The notes beneath the pieces were generated by a model that did not search any database, had not been told where the DNA came from, and was given only the letters and a program-made list of their open reading frames with translations. This document shows, piece after piece, positions 17,361 through 25,705 of a stretch of 59,152 nucleotides of DNA. The stretch is from Paenibacillus silvestris. GTDB lineage: Bacteria; Bacillota; Bacilli; Paenibacillales; NBRC-103111. The stretch is taken from positions 316,270 to 375,421 of the forward strand of contig NZ_WTUZ01000015.1 in NCBI RefSeq assembly GCF_009882985.1. The letters run 5' to 3'. Numbering within the stretch: the stretch's first letter is position 1; the number at the start of each line of letters is the position of its first letter. The position numbers were made by a program, and so were the translations under genes.

Positions 17361-18116
17361 TTAAAAGGTTACTTCCAAACGAACAGGGCAATGATCGCTG
17401 CCCAGTATTTGGCAATCGATGTCGGCGGCGACGATGTTGGGGCTTAGCCTTGCCGAGGCAATAAAATAGTCGATGCGCCATCCGACATTCCGTGCGCGCA
17501 CGCCGGGCATATTGGACCACCAGCTGTAAACGTCGGTCCGATCCGGGTAGAGGTGCCGGAAGGTGTCGATGAAACCGGCCTCCAGCAGCTCGGTCATCTT
17601 CCCACGCTCCTCCAGAGTGAAGCCGGAGTTGTTGTGGTTGCCTTTGGCGTTTTTCAAGTCGATCTCATGATGAGCGACATTCAGATCGCCGCAGGCGATA
17701 ACCGGCTTCTTCGCGTCCAGCTGCCCGAGGTAGCTGCGGAAGCGATCCTCCCATTCCAGGCGGTAGTCGAGCCTGGAGAGATCGCGCTTGGCGTTCGGGG
17801 TGTACACCGTCACTAGGTAAAAGTCTTCGAACTCGAGCGTGATGATCCGGCCCTCAGGTTCTTCATCTTCCTCCATGCCGTAGCGCACGGAAAGCGGCTC
17901 GAGCTTGGTGAAAACGGCCGTGCCGGAGTAGCCTTTTTTGACGGCGTAGTTCCAGTACTGCTTGTAGTCCTCGCCAAGTTCGAGGGCGATCTGTCCCTCT
18001 TGCAGCTTCGTCTCCTGCACACAGATGATGTCGGCATCCGTCTCTTTGACATAATCTACGAAGCCTTTATTCACGCATGCGCGCAACCCATTCACATTCC
18101 ACGATACCAGTTTCAT
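17361..18116 (-). CDS. exoA: Exodeoxyribonuclease III (AP endonuclease, Xth/ExoA)
   Basis: It encodes 251 residues of normal family length. It starts MKLVSWNVNGLRACV (Asn ligand) and shows ICVQETKL (metal Glu), ACGDLNVAHHEIDL (Asp/Asn), and the C-terminal GSDHCPVRLEV with catalytic Asp-His. All catalytic residues are present. It repairs abasic sites and 3' blocked ends. Confidence 0.96.
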   Translation of the reverse strand: MKLVSWNVNGLRACVNKGFVDYVKETDADIICVQETKLQEGQIALELGEDYKQYWNYAVKKGYSGTAVFTKLEPLSVRYGMEEDEEPEGRIITLEFEDFYLVTVYTPNAKRDLSRLDYRLEWEDRFRSYLGQLDAKKPVIACGDLNVAHHEIDLKNAKGNHNNSGFTLEERGKMTELLEAGFIDTFRHLYPDRTDVYSWWSNMPGVRARNVGWRIDYFIASARLSPNIVAADIDCQILGSDHCPVRLEVTF

Positions 18117-18198
18117 TCGTCAATTTCTCCTAACGTTCGCGATGATTTCTCCTAGTAGTGTAACATAAGATCACTATTGCTACATTAGTGAGCGGGTT

Positions 18199-18816
18199 TC
18201 AATCTGCAGCAACCCCAACCCCAACCCCAACCCCACGCAGCCACTTGCGTGCTGTCCGAAAATCCACGTCCAATTGCTGAATGACACCCTGTGGGCGTAT
18301 CGCCCGACCGAGGGTCCAAGCCAGCCGCAACACTTCTTTCTCCATCATCTGGCTAGCTGATCTCGAGGAGATAATCTCACCGCTTCGGAGCATATAAGGT
18401 CCGACAACCATCTGAAGGAGCATCCGACATACTTCGGGACGACTTTGGATATCGTCGAAAGAGAAGTGCATCATTTTCCAGCCCATAGCGGTCAGGAAAG
18501 TTTCGCGATTTAGCGCATAGCTGAACTTATCGCGATCCATATCCTTGACATGGCTCTGAAAGCCATCACATTCGACACCAAACTTGCCAAAAGGTGTGAT
18601 GTATGCGAAATCGAGAAACTGAGATTTTCGATTCCAATCGTAGATTTCATACTCGGGGTGCAGATTGTCGAAATTTCCGAACAACGGCGCCCACACTTGC
18701 TGGAGAAATAGTTTCTCCGCATAGGCATGTCCTCTCAATAACCTCCCCTTCCGTTCACCGCTCCGCAGAGCCGCATGGTTCGCAATAAATGAAGCATATA
18801 ACCATTCAAAATCCAA
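18199..18816 (-). CDS. DUF559-type endonuclease-fold protein with a repeat-encoded C-terminus
   Basis: It encodes 205 residues. The core FLDFAYITPFGKFGVECDG followed by HVKDMDRDKFSYALNRETFL has the D...ExD pattern of DUF559/Vsr-like PD-(D/E)XK folds. Such proteins resemble very-short-patch and other nucleases, though the substrate is unknown. The last residues are (Gly-Val)4-Ala-Ala-Asp, encoded by four exact hexanucleotide repeats. A promoter followed at once by a terminator-like hairpin lies upstream, hinting at attenuation. Confidence 0.7.
   Translation of the reverse strand: MDFEWLYASFIANHAALRSGERKGRLLRGHAYAEKLFLQQVWAPLFGNFDNLHPEYEIYDWNRKSQFLDFAYITPFGKFGVECDGFQSHVKDMDRDKFSYALNRETFLTAMGWKMMHFSFDDIQSRPEVCRMLLQMVVGPYMLRSGEIISSRSASQMMEKEVLRLAWTLGRAIRPQGVIQQLDVDFRTARKWLRGVGVGVGVAAD
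18211..18234. repeat. Tandem hexanucleotide AACCCC x4 inside a coding region
   Basis: There are four perfect AACCCC copies on the plus strand (GGGGTT on the coding strand). Six bases is two codons, so gain or loss of a unit by slippage would change the C-terminus by one Gly-Val pair without a frameshift. Confidence 0.85.
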
Positions 18817-18846
18817 TTTCCCACCTCCTCCTATCCCACAAGTAAA

Positions 18847-18886
18847 ATAAAAAAACGCCCTTACGCCGCGAGGCGAAAGGACGTTC
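18847..18886 (-). terminator. Terminator-like hairpin in the leader of the DUF559 gene
   Basis: Read on the minus strand, GAACGTCCTTTCGCC pairs with GGCGTAAGGGCGTT and is followed by TTTTTTTATTTT. It ends about 30 bases before the gene start, while a minus-strand -10 (TATACT at 18899-18904) lies just upstream. It is either an attenuator or the leftover terminator of a lost gene. Confidence 0.6.
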
Positions 18887-19042
18887 TTCGTCTGGATAAG
18901 TATACCAAATCCTCATATATAAGAAAATATAGGACTCCCTTATCAACATTACTGATTTCATTTTTCGCCATTAACGAGCTATACTATTCTTATCCGAGTA
19001 AGTTCATAGGTTTAATATTTAAAGAAGGCGAGGTCATACGAG

Positions 19043-19975
19043 ATGGCGACCATATACAATAATTTGACAGAGCTAATCGGCAATACGCCGCTGCTAGAGC
19101 TCTGGAATTACAATAAACGGCAGGGCCTCGAAGCCAAAGTAATGGCGAAGTTGGAATATTTTAATCCGGCCGGAAGTGTCAAAGATCGTATCGGTTTCGC
19201 CATGCTGAAGGAAGCCGAGAAAGCTGGTAAAATAACACCAGATACCGTTATTATAGAGCCAACCAGCGGAAATACAGGGATAGGTCTTGCATTTGCCGCT
19301 GCGGCATTAGGATATCGCTTAATGATTACGATTCCGGAATCGTTCAGTGTTGAGCGAAGGAAATTACTGAAGGCGTTAGGTGCGGAAGTTGTGCTCACGC
19401 CTGCTTCTGAGGGAATGCTGGGGGCGATGAAGAAAGCAGAAGAGCTAGCAGCGAACTTGCCAAATGCTTACATCCCGCAGCAATTCAGCAATCCAGCTAA
19501 CCCCGAGGTGCACAGGAAGACGACAGCGGAGGAAATTTGGCGGGATACAGATGGACGTGTCGATATTTTCGTTGCTGGTGTAGGTTCGGGCGGGACGATC
19601 ACCGGTGTGGGGGATGTTTTGAAGAAAAGGAACCCATCCGTACAAATTATCGCCGTAGAACCGGCCAATTCACCAGTGCTACTTGGTGGCACGCGAGGGG
19701 CACACCAGATTCAAGGCATTGGCGCAGGCTTCGTGCCAGATAATTATGACAGCTCCGTCATCGATGAAGTCGTTAGCGTATCCGACGAGGACGCTTTTGC
19801 AACGGCTCGCTTGCTGGCGAAAACAGAGGGTTTGCTGGTCGGCATCTCCTCGGGAGCGGCAGCTTTTGCAGCTACAGAGATCGCTAAGCGGCCGGAAAAC
19901 CAAGGGAAGACCATCGTAGTCATCCTGCCAGATACCGGAGAGCGGTATTTATCTACGCCACTTTTTGATGAGTAA
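19043..19975 (+). CDS. cysK: Cysteine synthase (O-acetylserine sulfhydrylase)
   Basis: It encodes 310 residues. The PLP lysine lies in [14 protein letters not shown], the substrate loop in [14 protein letters not shown], and the phosphate-binding loop in [12 protein letters not shown], all standard for CysK. It makes cysteine from O-acetylserine and sulfide. The start is ATG 19043 with AAGGCGAGG about 10 bases upstream. It stands alone with its own terminator. Confidence 0.95.
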   Translation: MATIYNNLTELIGNTPLLELWNYNKRQGLEAKVMAKLEYFNPAGSVKDRIGFAMLKEAEKAGKITPDTVIIEPTSGNTGIGLAFAAAALGYRLMITIPESFSVERRKLLKALGAEVVLTPASEGMLGAMKKAEELAANLPNAYIPQQFSNPANPEVHRKTTAEEIWRDTDGRVDIFVAGVGSGGTITGVGDVLKKRNPSVQIIAVEPANSPVLLGGTRGAHQIQGIGAGFVPDNYDSSVIDEVVSVSDEDAFATARLLAKTEGLLVGISSGAAAFAATEIAKRPENQGKTIVVILPDTGERYLSTPLFDE

Positions 19976-20007
19976 TCGAGAAGCGCCTTCCCTTCATATA
20001 CAAATAG

Positions 20008-20033
20008 AACCGCTCCCAATAGGGGCGGTTTTG
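20008..20033 (+). terminator. Intrinsic terminator of cysK
   Basis: AACCGCTCCC pairs with GGGGCGGTT, followed by TTTG. It may also stop the convergent GGDEF-EAL transcript weakly. Confidence 0.8.
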
Positions 20034-20038
20034 TTGTG

Positions 20039-21892
20039 CTAGGCTTGAACGAGTGTATGGAAAGCCTGATGTTCAGGCAAAGGTTTGCTGAAATAGTATC
20101 CCTGTACGAAATCACAGCCAACGGCTTGCAGAATGAGCAATTGCTCCTGCTTCTCTACACCTTCGGCGATAACCTCTTTATCGATTCGCTGAACGAGTGA
20201 GATGATTGACTCCATAATCACCCGATCTACGGTTGAATCATCAATATGATCAATGAAGGACTTATCAATTTTGATAATATCTGCTGGCAATTGCTTGATA
20301 TAACTAAGGGAAGAGAAGCCCTTGCCGAAGTCGTCGAGCGCGATGCGCACCCCTTTCTCCCTAAGGAAGTTAAGGTGGTTGGTCGATGTTTCAATGGACT
20401 GAATGAGCAGAGTTTCCGTGAGCTCGAGCACGAGGTGCCGGGGGTCCAGCCCAGTCTCCACTAATATGGCTAGCACCTGATCCGCAAAATCATACTGCAT
20501 CAACTGAAGCGCAGAGATATTAACGGAGATAGTAAAAGACATCTGGGAGGCAATCTGCCACTTTTTCGTCGTCTGACAAGCGGTTTGCAGCACCCAGTAA
20601 CCGATCGGCACAATGAGCCCTGTCTCCTCTGCCAATTGAATCCATTCACTTGGGGGAATGTACACCCCATCCGGCTGCTGCCACCGCAGCAAAGCCTCGT
20701 ACCCTTTGACTTCTCCGCTAGGCACATGAATTTGACTCTGGAAATGTAGAGTAAACTGATTCTGCGCCAAAGCTCCCTGGAGCGCATTTTCCAGCTTCCG
20801 CTTGTAGAGCTGATCTAAGCGCAGCGTTTCATCAAAAATACGGAACTGATGCTTCCCGCTGGCCTTAGCTTTACGCATAGCGACATCGGCGCATTTGAGC
20901 AGCTGCTCGGCAGTTTGCCCATGATCCGGATACAAGGCGACACCCATACTCACTTTGAGCGGATAGGAAACGCCGGCGACTTGAAAAGGGGATTGGCAAG
21001 CTTTCCAAATGGCATGGACCGTGCTTATGAAATCCTTATTATTGTCGCCTACATCCAAAATGAGGTTAAACTCATCTCCCTCCGATCGCGAAACATGCAT
21101 GCCGGGGGTAAAGGTATGTACCATTTTACGGGCAAAAAAGCGCAAATATTGATCACCTGTGGCATACCCCACAGAATCATTAATCATTTGAAAGTTATCA
21201 ATATTAACCCAAATGACACAAACCCGGCGATTAGCAGCGCTTGCTTGCTGGATCGCATGCTCTAAATGTTCATAGGCGGAGAACCGATTGGGAAGCAGGG
21301 TTAAGCTATCAGTGGAGGCCATATGCTTGATTTGCTCGGCTTTATCCAGCGTATCTTTCTGCAACGTGAAGAACCGTTCCATGAGCTTTCTGTTATTGCT
21401 GGAAACCAGAAGCATGCTGATGATAATGAGCAGTGACCACGTAAGAATGCCTGTTAGTATTTGAGAAGAAAGCCCGAATTTCTTGGTATCTACAACTAAG
21501 AAGAAGTAAGCGTCCGCTGCCAGAACAAGCGAAATGGCGACAAACATCACCTTTCTGCGCATGAAAACGGCGGCTACGACAACGATGTAAATACTGCTAA
21601 ACGTATTCGTTACAGCAGGTACAAACATCATCAAAAGGATTGTGTTCAGAAACTGTCCCCCAATTGGGATATAGCCGATCCAGCCAGAATCCTTGCGGTA
21701 GGAATAAAAAATGATATAGGCAGAAAGCGTCAAGACATTGGCGGCAACCATATACAAATAGTGAGGAGCAGTTAACCCGAGCCTTAAGTAGGCAAAGGAG
21801 ATGACTAGGGTGATAATCGTGAAATTTAGCAGCAATAATCGCAAGGCAATCGTGTTTCTCTGACAGCGATTCTCGCTTATTAAAAGATCCAT
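20039..21892 (-). CDS. Membrane GGDEF-EAL protein, probable c-di-GMP phosphodiesterase
   Basis: It encodes about 617 residues. About six membrane helices (to residue 175) precede a GGDEF domain whose signature is SEGDEF (the first Gly replaced by Glu) with no RxxD inhibitory site, so cyclase activity is doubtful. The EAL domain is complete: YEALLRW, ELTETLL, ALDDFGKGFSSLSYIK, IKIDKSFI and VIAEGVE. The likely role is hydrolysis of c-di-GMP under control of the membrane part and a GTP-binding GGDEF domain. ATG 21892 has AGGGGA at suitable spacing; a TTG 21 bases earlier is less likely. Confidence 0.9.
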   Translation of the reverse strand: MDLLISENRCQRNTIALRLLLLNFTIITLVISFAYLRLGLTAPHYLYMVAANVLTLSAYIIFYSYRKDSGWIGYIPIGGQFLNTILLMMFVPAVTNTFSSIYIVVVAAVFMRRKVMFVAISLVLAADAYFFLVVDTKKFGLSSQILTGILTWSLLIIISMLLVSSNNRKLMERFFTLQKDTLDKAEQIKHMASTDSLTLLPNRFSAYEHLEHAIQQASAANRRVCVIWVNIDNFQMINDSVGYATGDQYLRFFARKMVHTFTPGMHVSRSEGDEFNLILDVGDNNKDFISTVHAIWKACQSPFQVAGVSYPLKVSMGVALYPDHGQTAEQLLKCADVAMRKAKASGKHQFRIFDETLRLDQLYKRKLENALQGALAQNQFTLHFQSQIHVPSGEVKGYEALLRWQQPDGVYIPPSEWIQLAEETGLIVPIGYWVLQTACQTTKKWQIASQMSFTISVNISALQLMQYDFADQVLAILVETGLDPRHLVLELTETLLIQSIETSTNHLNFLREKGVRIALDDFGKGFSSLSYIKQLPADIIKIDKSFIDHIDDSTVDRVIMESIISLVQRIDKEVIAEGVEKQEQLLILQAVGCDFVQGYYFSKPLPEHQAFHTLVQA

Positions 21893-22044
21893 TGGTATAA
21901 ATTCCCCTATCAAAATTCGTCTTCTGTAGGTTCGTGTCGAATCACTAATGATCCTGTAGGAAATTGTAAATTAAAAAGAGATTTTTGTAAACCTTTGCCA
22001 AAAAGCTAGAGGAATGCCGTCGGTATAAGAATTGACCATGCAAA

Positions 22045-22084
22045 TAAAAAATCCCCATCCTGCTCAATGTTGAGCGGAGGGGAC
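22045..22084 (-). terminator. Intrinsic terminator of the second DHA2 exporter
   Basis: On the minus strand, GTCCCCTCCGCTCA and TGAGCAGGATGGGGAT pair and are followed by TTTTTT. Confidence 0.85.
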
Positions 22085-22089
22085 CTTAT

Positions 22090-23619
22090 TTAATGAGATG
22101 CGGAGTAAGCTTCTGTATGGGGCTCAATCTCAAACTTCTCTCTGCTCATCGCGAAAGCGGCAGCTAGAGCAAGTACAGCAGGGATAAGTCCCCAAGCGAA
22201 CGTAGTCGCGATAGAGGAAGATAGACCATCCGATATTTGACCGAGCACCCCTGCGGGAATTTGGGTACGGGTTGCCGGGTCCAGCAGTGCATGCGGATCT
22301 TTGACATCGAAACCTTGTGGCAAAGCGGAAGCGCCGTTTCCTGTGAAGGTGTCTGCCAGGTGCTTCGTCAGCGAATGGCTTTGAATAATACCGAAGATAG
22401 TAATACCGATCGTCATGCCAAGCGAGCGGAGGAAATTCAGTGTGGAACTAGCTGCTCCCCGCCTGGTCGCAGGTACTGAATGAATTGCAGCGTTGCTCAG
22501 AACCGAGAAGGAAGCGCCAATCCCTAGGCCTACTAAGATCATGTAAAGGGTAATGGTCATACGCGTTGACTCTGGGGTTAACGTCATGAGCAGAGCCATT
22601 CCCGCAACAAGCAGGATGAGGGTTGATATGAGAATAGCGCGATAGGTAAATTTACTAATTAGGAAGCCGCCAGCCGTTGCGGTAACGACGGTTCCGAGCA
22701 TCATGGGCAGCAGTACAAGCCCAGAATTAGTAGCGCTCCCGCCAAGAACACCTTGAATGAAAATTGGGATATACACAGATGCCGTGATGAAGGCGGCGCC
22801 GCTTAGCATAGCTATGGCATTGCTTGCTGCATATAGACGGTCACGGAACATGCGGAACGAAATAATCGGTTCTTCAGCGCGAGTCTCCGCATAGATGAAG
22901 AAGATGGTGAGCAAGACAAAACCGGCGAATAATCCAAGGATAGGAGCCGAATTCCAGGCGTATTGCTTCCCGCCAAGCTCCATAGCGAACATGAGGCAGA
23001 CAATTGCTCCTACAAGCGTGAAGGCGCCAGTCCAATCGATACGCTGTTTAACATGCTGAAGGGATTCCTTATAGAAAATGGCAACCATCAAGAAGGCAAT
23101 GAGACCTAGTGGAAGATTAATATAGAAAATCCATTCCCATTTCACGTAATCGGTCATATATGCGCCGAGCAGGGGTCCAAAAATGCTGGACATGCCGAAT
23201 ACAGCGCCGAATAGTCCCATTAATTTGCCACGGCTTTCGGGTTTCACGGCATCAAACATAATCGTGAAGGCAATAGGGACCAAGGCCCCTCCGCCAATCC
23301 CCTGTATAGCGCGATAGATACTTAACTGTACGATGGAAGTGGCCGTTCCGCAGAGAGCAGAGCCTAGCATAAAGACCACGATGCCGAAGATGAAAAATCG
23401 TTTGCGGCCATACATATCCGAGAGCTTGCCGAAGATTGGCATTCCCGCCATTTCCGCGACCATATAGGCGGATGTGACCCAAACGAATTTATCCAGTCCT
23501 CCGAGGTCTGCGATAATAGAGCCCATAGCCGTTGCGACGATTGTATTGTCCATGGAAGCCATGAGAATAGCGAGCAGTAATCCGGCTATTACGATGCCTG
23601 TTTGATTCATTGTTTTCAT
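22090..23619 (-). CDS. DHA2-family (EmrB/QacA-type) multidrug MFS transporter
   Basis: It encodes about 509 residues with 14 membrane helices. Diagnostic segments are MASMDNTIVATAMGSIIADL, FGKLSDMYGRKRFF (motif A) and SIFGPLLGAYMTDYVKWEW (motif C). These export drugs using the proton gradient. I chose ATG 23619, with AGGAGAGG upstream. A perfect inverted repeat overlaps its -35 region, so it is probably repressed; no regulator gene is adjacent. Confidence 0.92.
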   Translation of the reverse strand: MKTMNQTGIVIAGLLLAILMASMDNTIVATAMGSIIADLGGLDKFVWVTSAYMVAEMAGMPIFGKLSDMYGRKRFFIFGIVVFMLGSALCGTATSIVQLSIYRAIQGIGGGALVPIAFTIMFDAVKPESRGKLMGLFGAVFGMSSIFGPLLGAYMTDYVKWEWIFYINLPLGLIAFLMVAIFYKESLQHVKQRIDWTGAFTLVGAIVCLMFAMELGGKQYAWNSAPILGLFAGFVLLTIFFIYAETRAEEPIISFRMFRDRLYAASNAIAMLSGAAFITASVYIPIFIQGVLGGSATNSGLVLLPMMLGTVVTATAGGFLISKFTYRAILISTLILLVAGMALLMTLTPESTRMTITLYMILVGLGIGASFSVLSNAAIHSVPATRRGAASSTLNFLRSLGMTIGITIFGIIQSHSLTKHLADTFTGNGASALPQGFDVKDPHALLDPATRTQIPAGVLGQISDGLSSSIATTFAWGLIPAVLALAAAFAMSREKFEIEPHTEAYSASH

Positions 23620-23672
23620 AAAGTGATCATTTCCTCTCCTGATTAACTTGTATATCTGGATTATAAACAAGT

Positions 23673-23698
23673 AACCCTGACAAGAGTCTGTCAGGGTT
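23673..23698. promoter_or_regulatory. Perfect 10-bp inverted repeat near the exporter promoter
   Basis: AACCCTGACA-N6-TGTCAGGGTT lies between the DHA2 exporter and the upstream membrane genes. On the minus strand a TATAAT follows it at about -10 for the exporter. It could be an operator or, less well, a terminator of the upstream genes, since the following T-run lies on the wrong side for that. Confidence 0.55.
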
Positions 23699-23721
23699 GA
23701 TTGACGATTTTTTTTATATGC

Positions 23722-24228
23722 TCATTCCATCTTATTTTGTTTATCGAGCAGTTTCTGAAACAGCAGATAATGAATCGACTGCAGAAATAAGTAAATAGGG
23801 ATGGAGAATATGAGCTTGTACCCATGCTTATAATGAAAAAGTCCAACCAACAAGCTCACCCACTCAGTGGCTATACTTAGGAGCGACCAAATTATTATGT
23901 AGGGAATGATGTAAAAACCTTTTAGACCAAGCCATTTGTATCCATAAATAAAGAGGTAGCCGAAGGGAGCGTACATGGAATAGGAAAAGATATCGAACAA
24001 CTGATGCGTGGAACGATCCCCAATGTCGTAGAAATCAAAGGGAGGAATTCCAATCGTCTGATCAAAAATAAGACCAAAAACGATCCCGATCAGCAAAGTG
24101 AACAAGGTCTGTATGGGGGTGAACCTTTTGGGTAATATCAGAATCATTATCACCCCTAGAACAGTCATGGCGATGACAAACCACTCATTTGCGTTGAAAT
24201 GACTGTCGTAACTGACCACATCATTCAT
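23722..24228 (-). CDS. Small multi-pass membrane protein (CBO0543-like)
   Basis: It encodes 168 residues with about five hydrophobic helices (for example FVIAMTVLGVIMILIL, FTLLIGIVFGLIFD, YIIPYIIIWSLLSIATEW). The EW followed by LFHYKHGY and a final YLFLQSIHYLLFQ recalls the CBO0543 family of Bacilli membrane proteins. ATG 24228 has AAGGAG upstream and overlaps the stop of the preceding gene as ATGA. Function unknown. Confidence 0.65.
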   Translation of the reverse strand: MNDVVSYDSHFNANEWFVIAMTVLGVIMILILPKRFTPIQTLFTLLIGIVFGLIFDQTIGIPPFDFYDIGDRSTHQLFDIFSYSMYAPFGYLFIYGYKWLGLKGFYIIPYIIIWSLLSIATEWVSLLVGLFHYKHGYKLIFSIPIYLFLQSIHYLLFQKLLDKQNKME

Positions 24229-24728
24229 GCGGATCGCTCCTTCCGCGTCAGATACAGCAGCCAGCGCCCTAGATAATACGTCAAAACCATCATGATCAGC
24301 AGCACAACACACTCATAGTAGATGTTCCATTTCACATTAGTTACAGCCTCTGTCCCATTCAGAATCAGGCAGCAAATAAGGAGAAAGAGGAAGACATAAA
24401 GGGAAATAAATACTTTTACAAGAAGTCTAGAAGCTGTTAGAAATACATTGGCAAAAGTAATCAGGGTGAAGCCGTATACGAAATCCCGGTATAGGATCAC
24501 AGACAGGAATTCAGGGATTTGCGTGCTAAAGCGGTACAAGTTTAGATTATTACTTAATAAGGCCATCCAATTGATGTCAATGATGGACAAAACCATGTAA
24601 AGCAGCACATTCGTCTTGAGCGGCAGCTTTTTGGGAAGAGTGACTAACACATGCAGGCAACACCAAACTAAAACCAGGAAAAAAACCAGAACCAAGGCTG
24701 AGCTCCCCTTTTGCACAAAAATAAGCAT
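24225..24728 (-). CDS. Small multi-pass membrane protein, partner of the next gene
   Basis: It encodes 167 residues with about five hydrophobic helices (ALVLVFFLVLVWCCLHVLV, LLYMVLSIIDINWMALL, VFISLYVFLFLLICCLIL, VVLLIMMVLTYYLGRWLL). It is similar in plan to the gene that follows it, and the 4-base ATGA overlap indicates coupled translation and probably a heteromer. ATG 24728 or the TTG just before it may be used. Function unknown. Confidence 0.6.
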   Translation of the reverse strand: MLIFVQKGSSALVLVFFLVLVWCCLHVLVTLPKKLPLKTNVLLYMVLSIIDINWMALLSNNLNLYRFSTQIPEFLSVILYRDFVYGFTLITFANVFLTASRLLVKVFISLYVFLFLLICCLILNGTEAVTNVKWNIYYECVVLLIMMVLTYYLGRWLLYLTRKERSA

Positions 24729-24789
24729 CAACCTCTATCCTTGCCGTTATTGAGTTGTTTAAACCGTAAAGGCATGTCACGACTCACGG

Positions 24790-25569
24790 TCATGGGCAAA
24801 ACCCTGGTGTTCGGGTTCGTAGTTGCTCCGCATAACGGGGATCAAGCTTTGCTAATTCGTTAAAATAACCGCTTATTGCGTGGTTTGCGGACATAGAGCC
24901 AGCTTGGTAGGTGAGTTCGACGCCTTTTTTGACATGCAGATAGTGGTAGACTTGGTCAGAGCGTGGAGTCCTATAGATGAAAGGCGGAAGCTCAGGGACG
25001 ATATCATTCGTATTATAGATGCGATAATGAGGCCCGGTTCTGCGGTTGAAGAGGCTGGCGAAGGCCGGATTTCCGACGCGCGGTGAACCATAGGTATAGA
25101 CGGAGGGCGCCTTAAACCCTGTGTTCGTCGTCAGATCGGCGGCGCATAAATTCGCGAGACATCCTCCAAGACTGTGTCCAGTGAGGTAGAGGGTTTTACG
25201 GGGAGAAAGCTTGGACATGGCGGATAGGATCTGTTTGCGAGCGCTGTTATAAATATCGAGAAAGCCTTTGTGGACAAGGCCACCGTCTTTGGCATAGGGA
25301 TATACAGTCTGACTGGCTATAGCATCGGAGATCCAATCTGACGTCGAGCTCGTGCCTCTAAAAACGATCACAATCTGCCTGTCAGACTCAGCAATGAAAC
25401 CGAAAGGCTCTTTACCGCTGAGGGCGGAGGTTGCCGTAAAGGAGGATACCATCCGATAATTGCGGGGTAAAATGACGTTCTCCGAACCTTTCTCAAGCTG
25501 GCCGTAGCTCTGACTGCACATAGCGGCAAGGAAGATCGAGGTTCGTGTATCCAATGAGTTGATAAGCAT
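24790..25569 (-). CDS. Class 3 lipase-fold alpha/beta hydrolase
   Basis: It encodes 259 residues. The nucleophile elbow YLTGHSLGGCLANL lies near residue 130, the acid is probably the Asp in YNTNDIVPELP, and the His is in SANHAISGYF, a complete Ser-Asp-His triad as in fungal-type lipases. IVIVFRGTSSTSDW precedes the elbow as usual. There is no signal peptide, so it is probably intracellular. ATG 25569 has GGAGG 7 bases upstream. Confidence 0.85.
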   Translation of the reverse strand: MLINSLDTRTSIFLAAMCSQSYGQLEKGSENVILPRNYRMVSSFTATSALSGKEPFGFIAESDRQIVIVFRGTSSTSDWISDAIASQTVYPYAKDGGLVHKGFLDIYNSARKQILSAMSKLSPRKTLYLTGHSLGGCLANLCAADLTTNTGFKAPSVYTYGSPRVGNPAFASLFNRRTGPHYRIYNTNDIVPELPPFIYRTPRSDQVYHYLHVKKGVELTYQAGSMSANHAISGYFNELAKLDPRYAEQLRTRTPGFCP

Positions 25570-25705
25570 TGTCGTTTCCTCCACACACAGAATGCTGTTC
25601 AACTATATATATGAAAGTGGTGGACAGCTGTCTTCCGGTAACTGCCTATTTTTTCCCTCATTCATTTTCTTTGATGTATAATAGTCGATGGAGGTGTGAA
25701 TTAAC

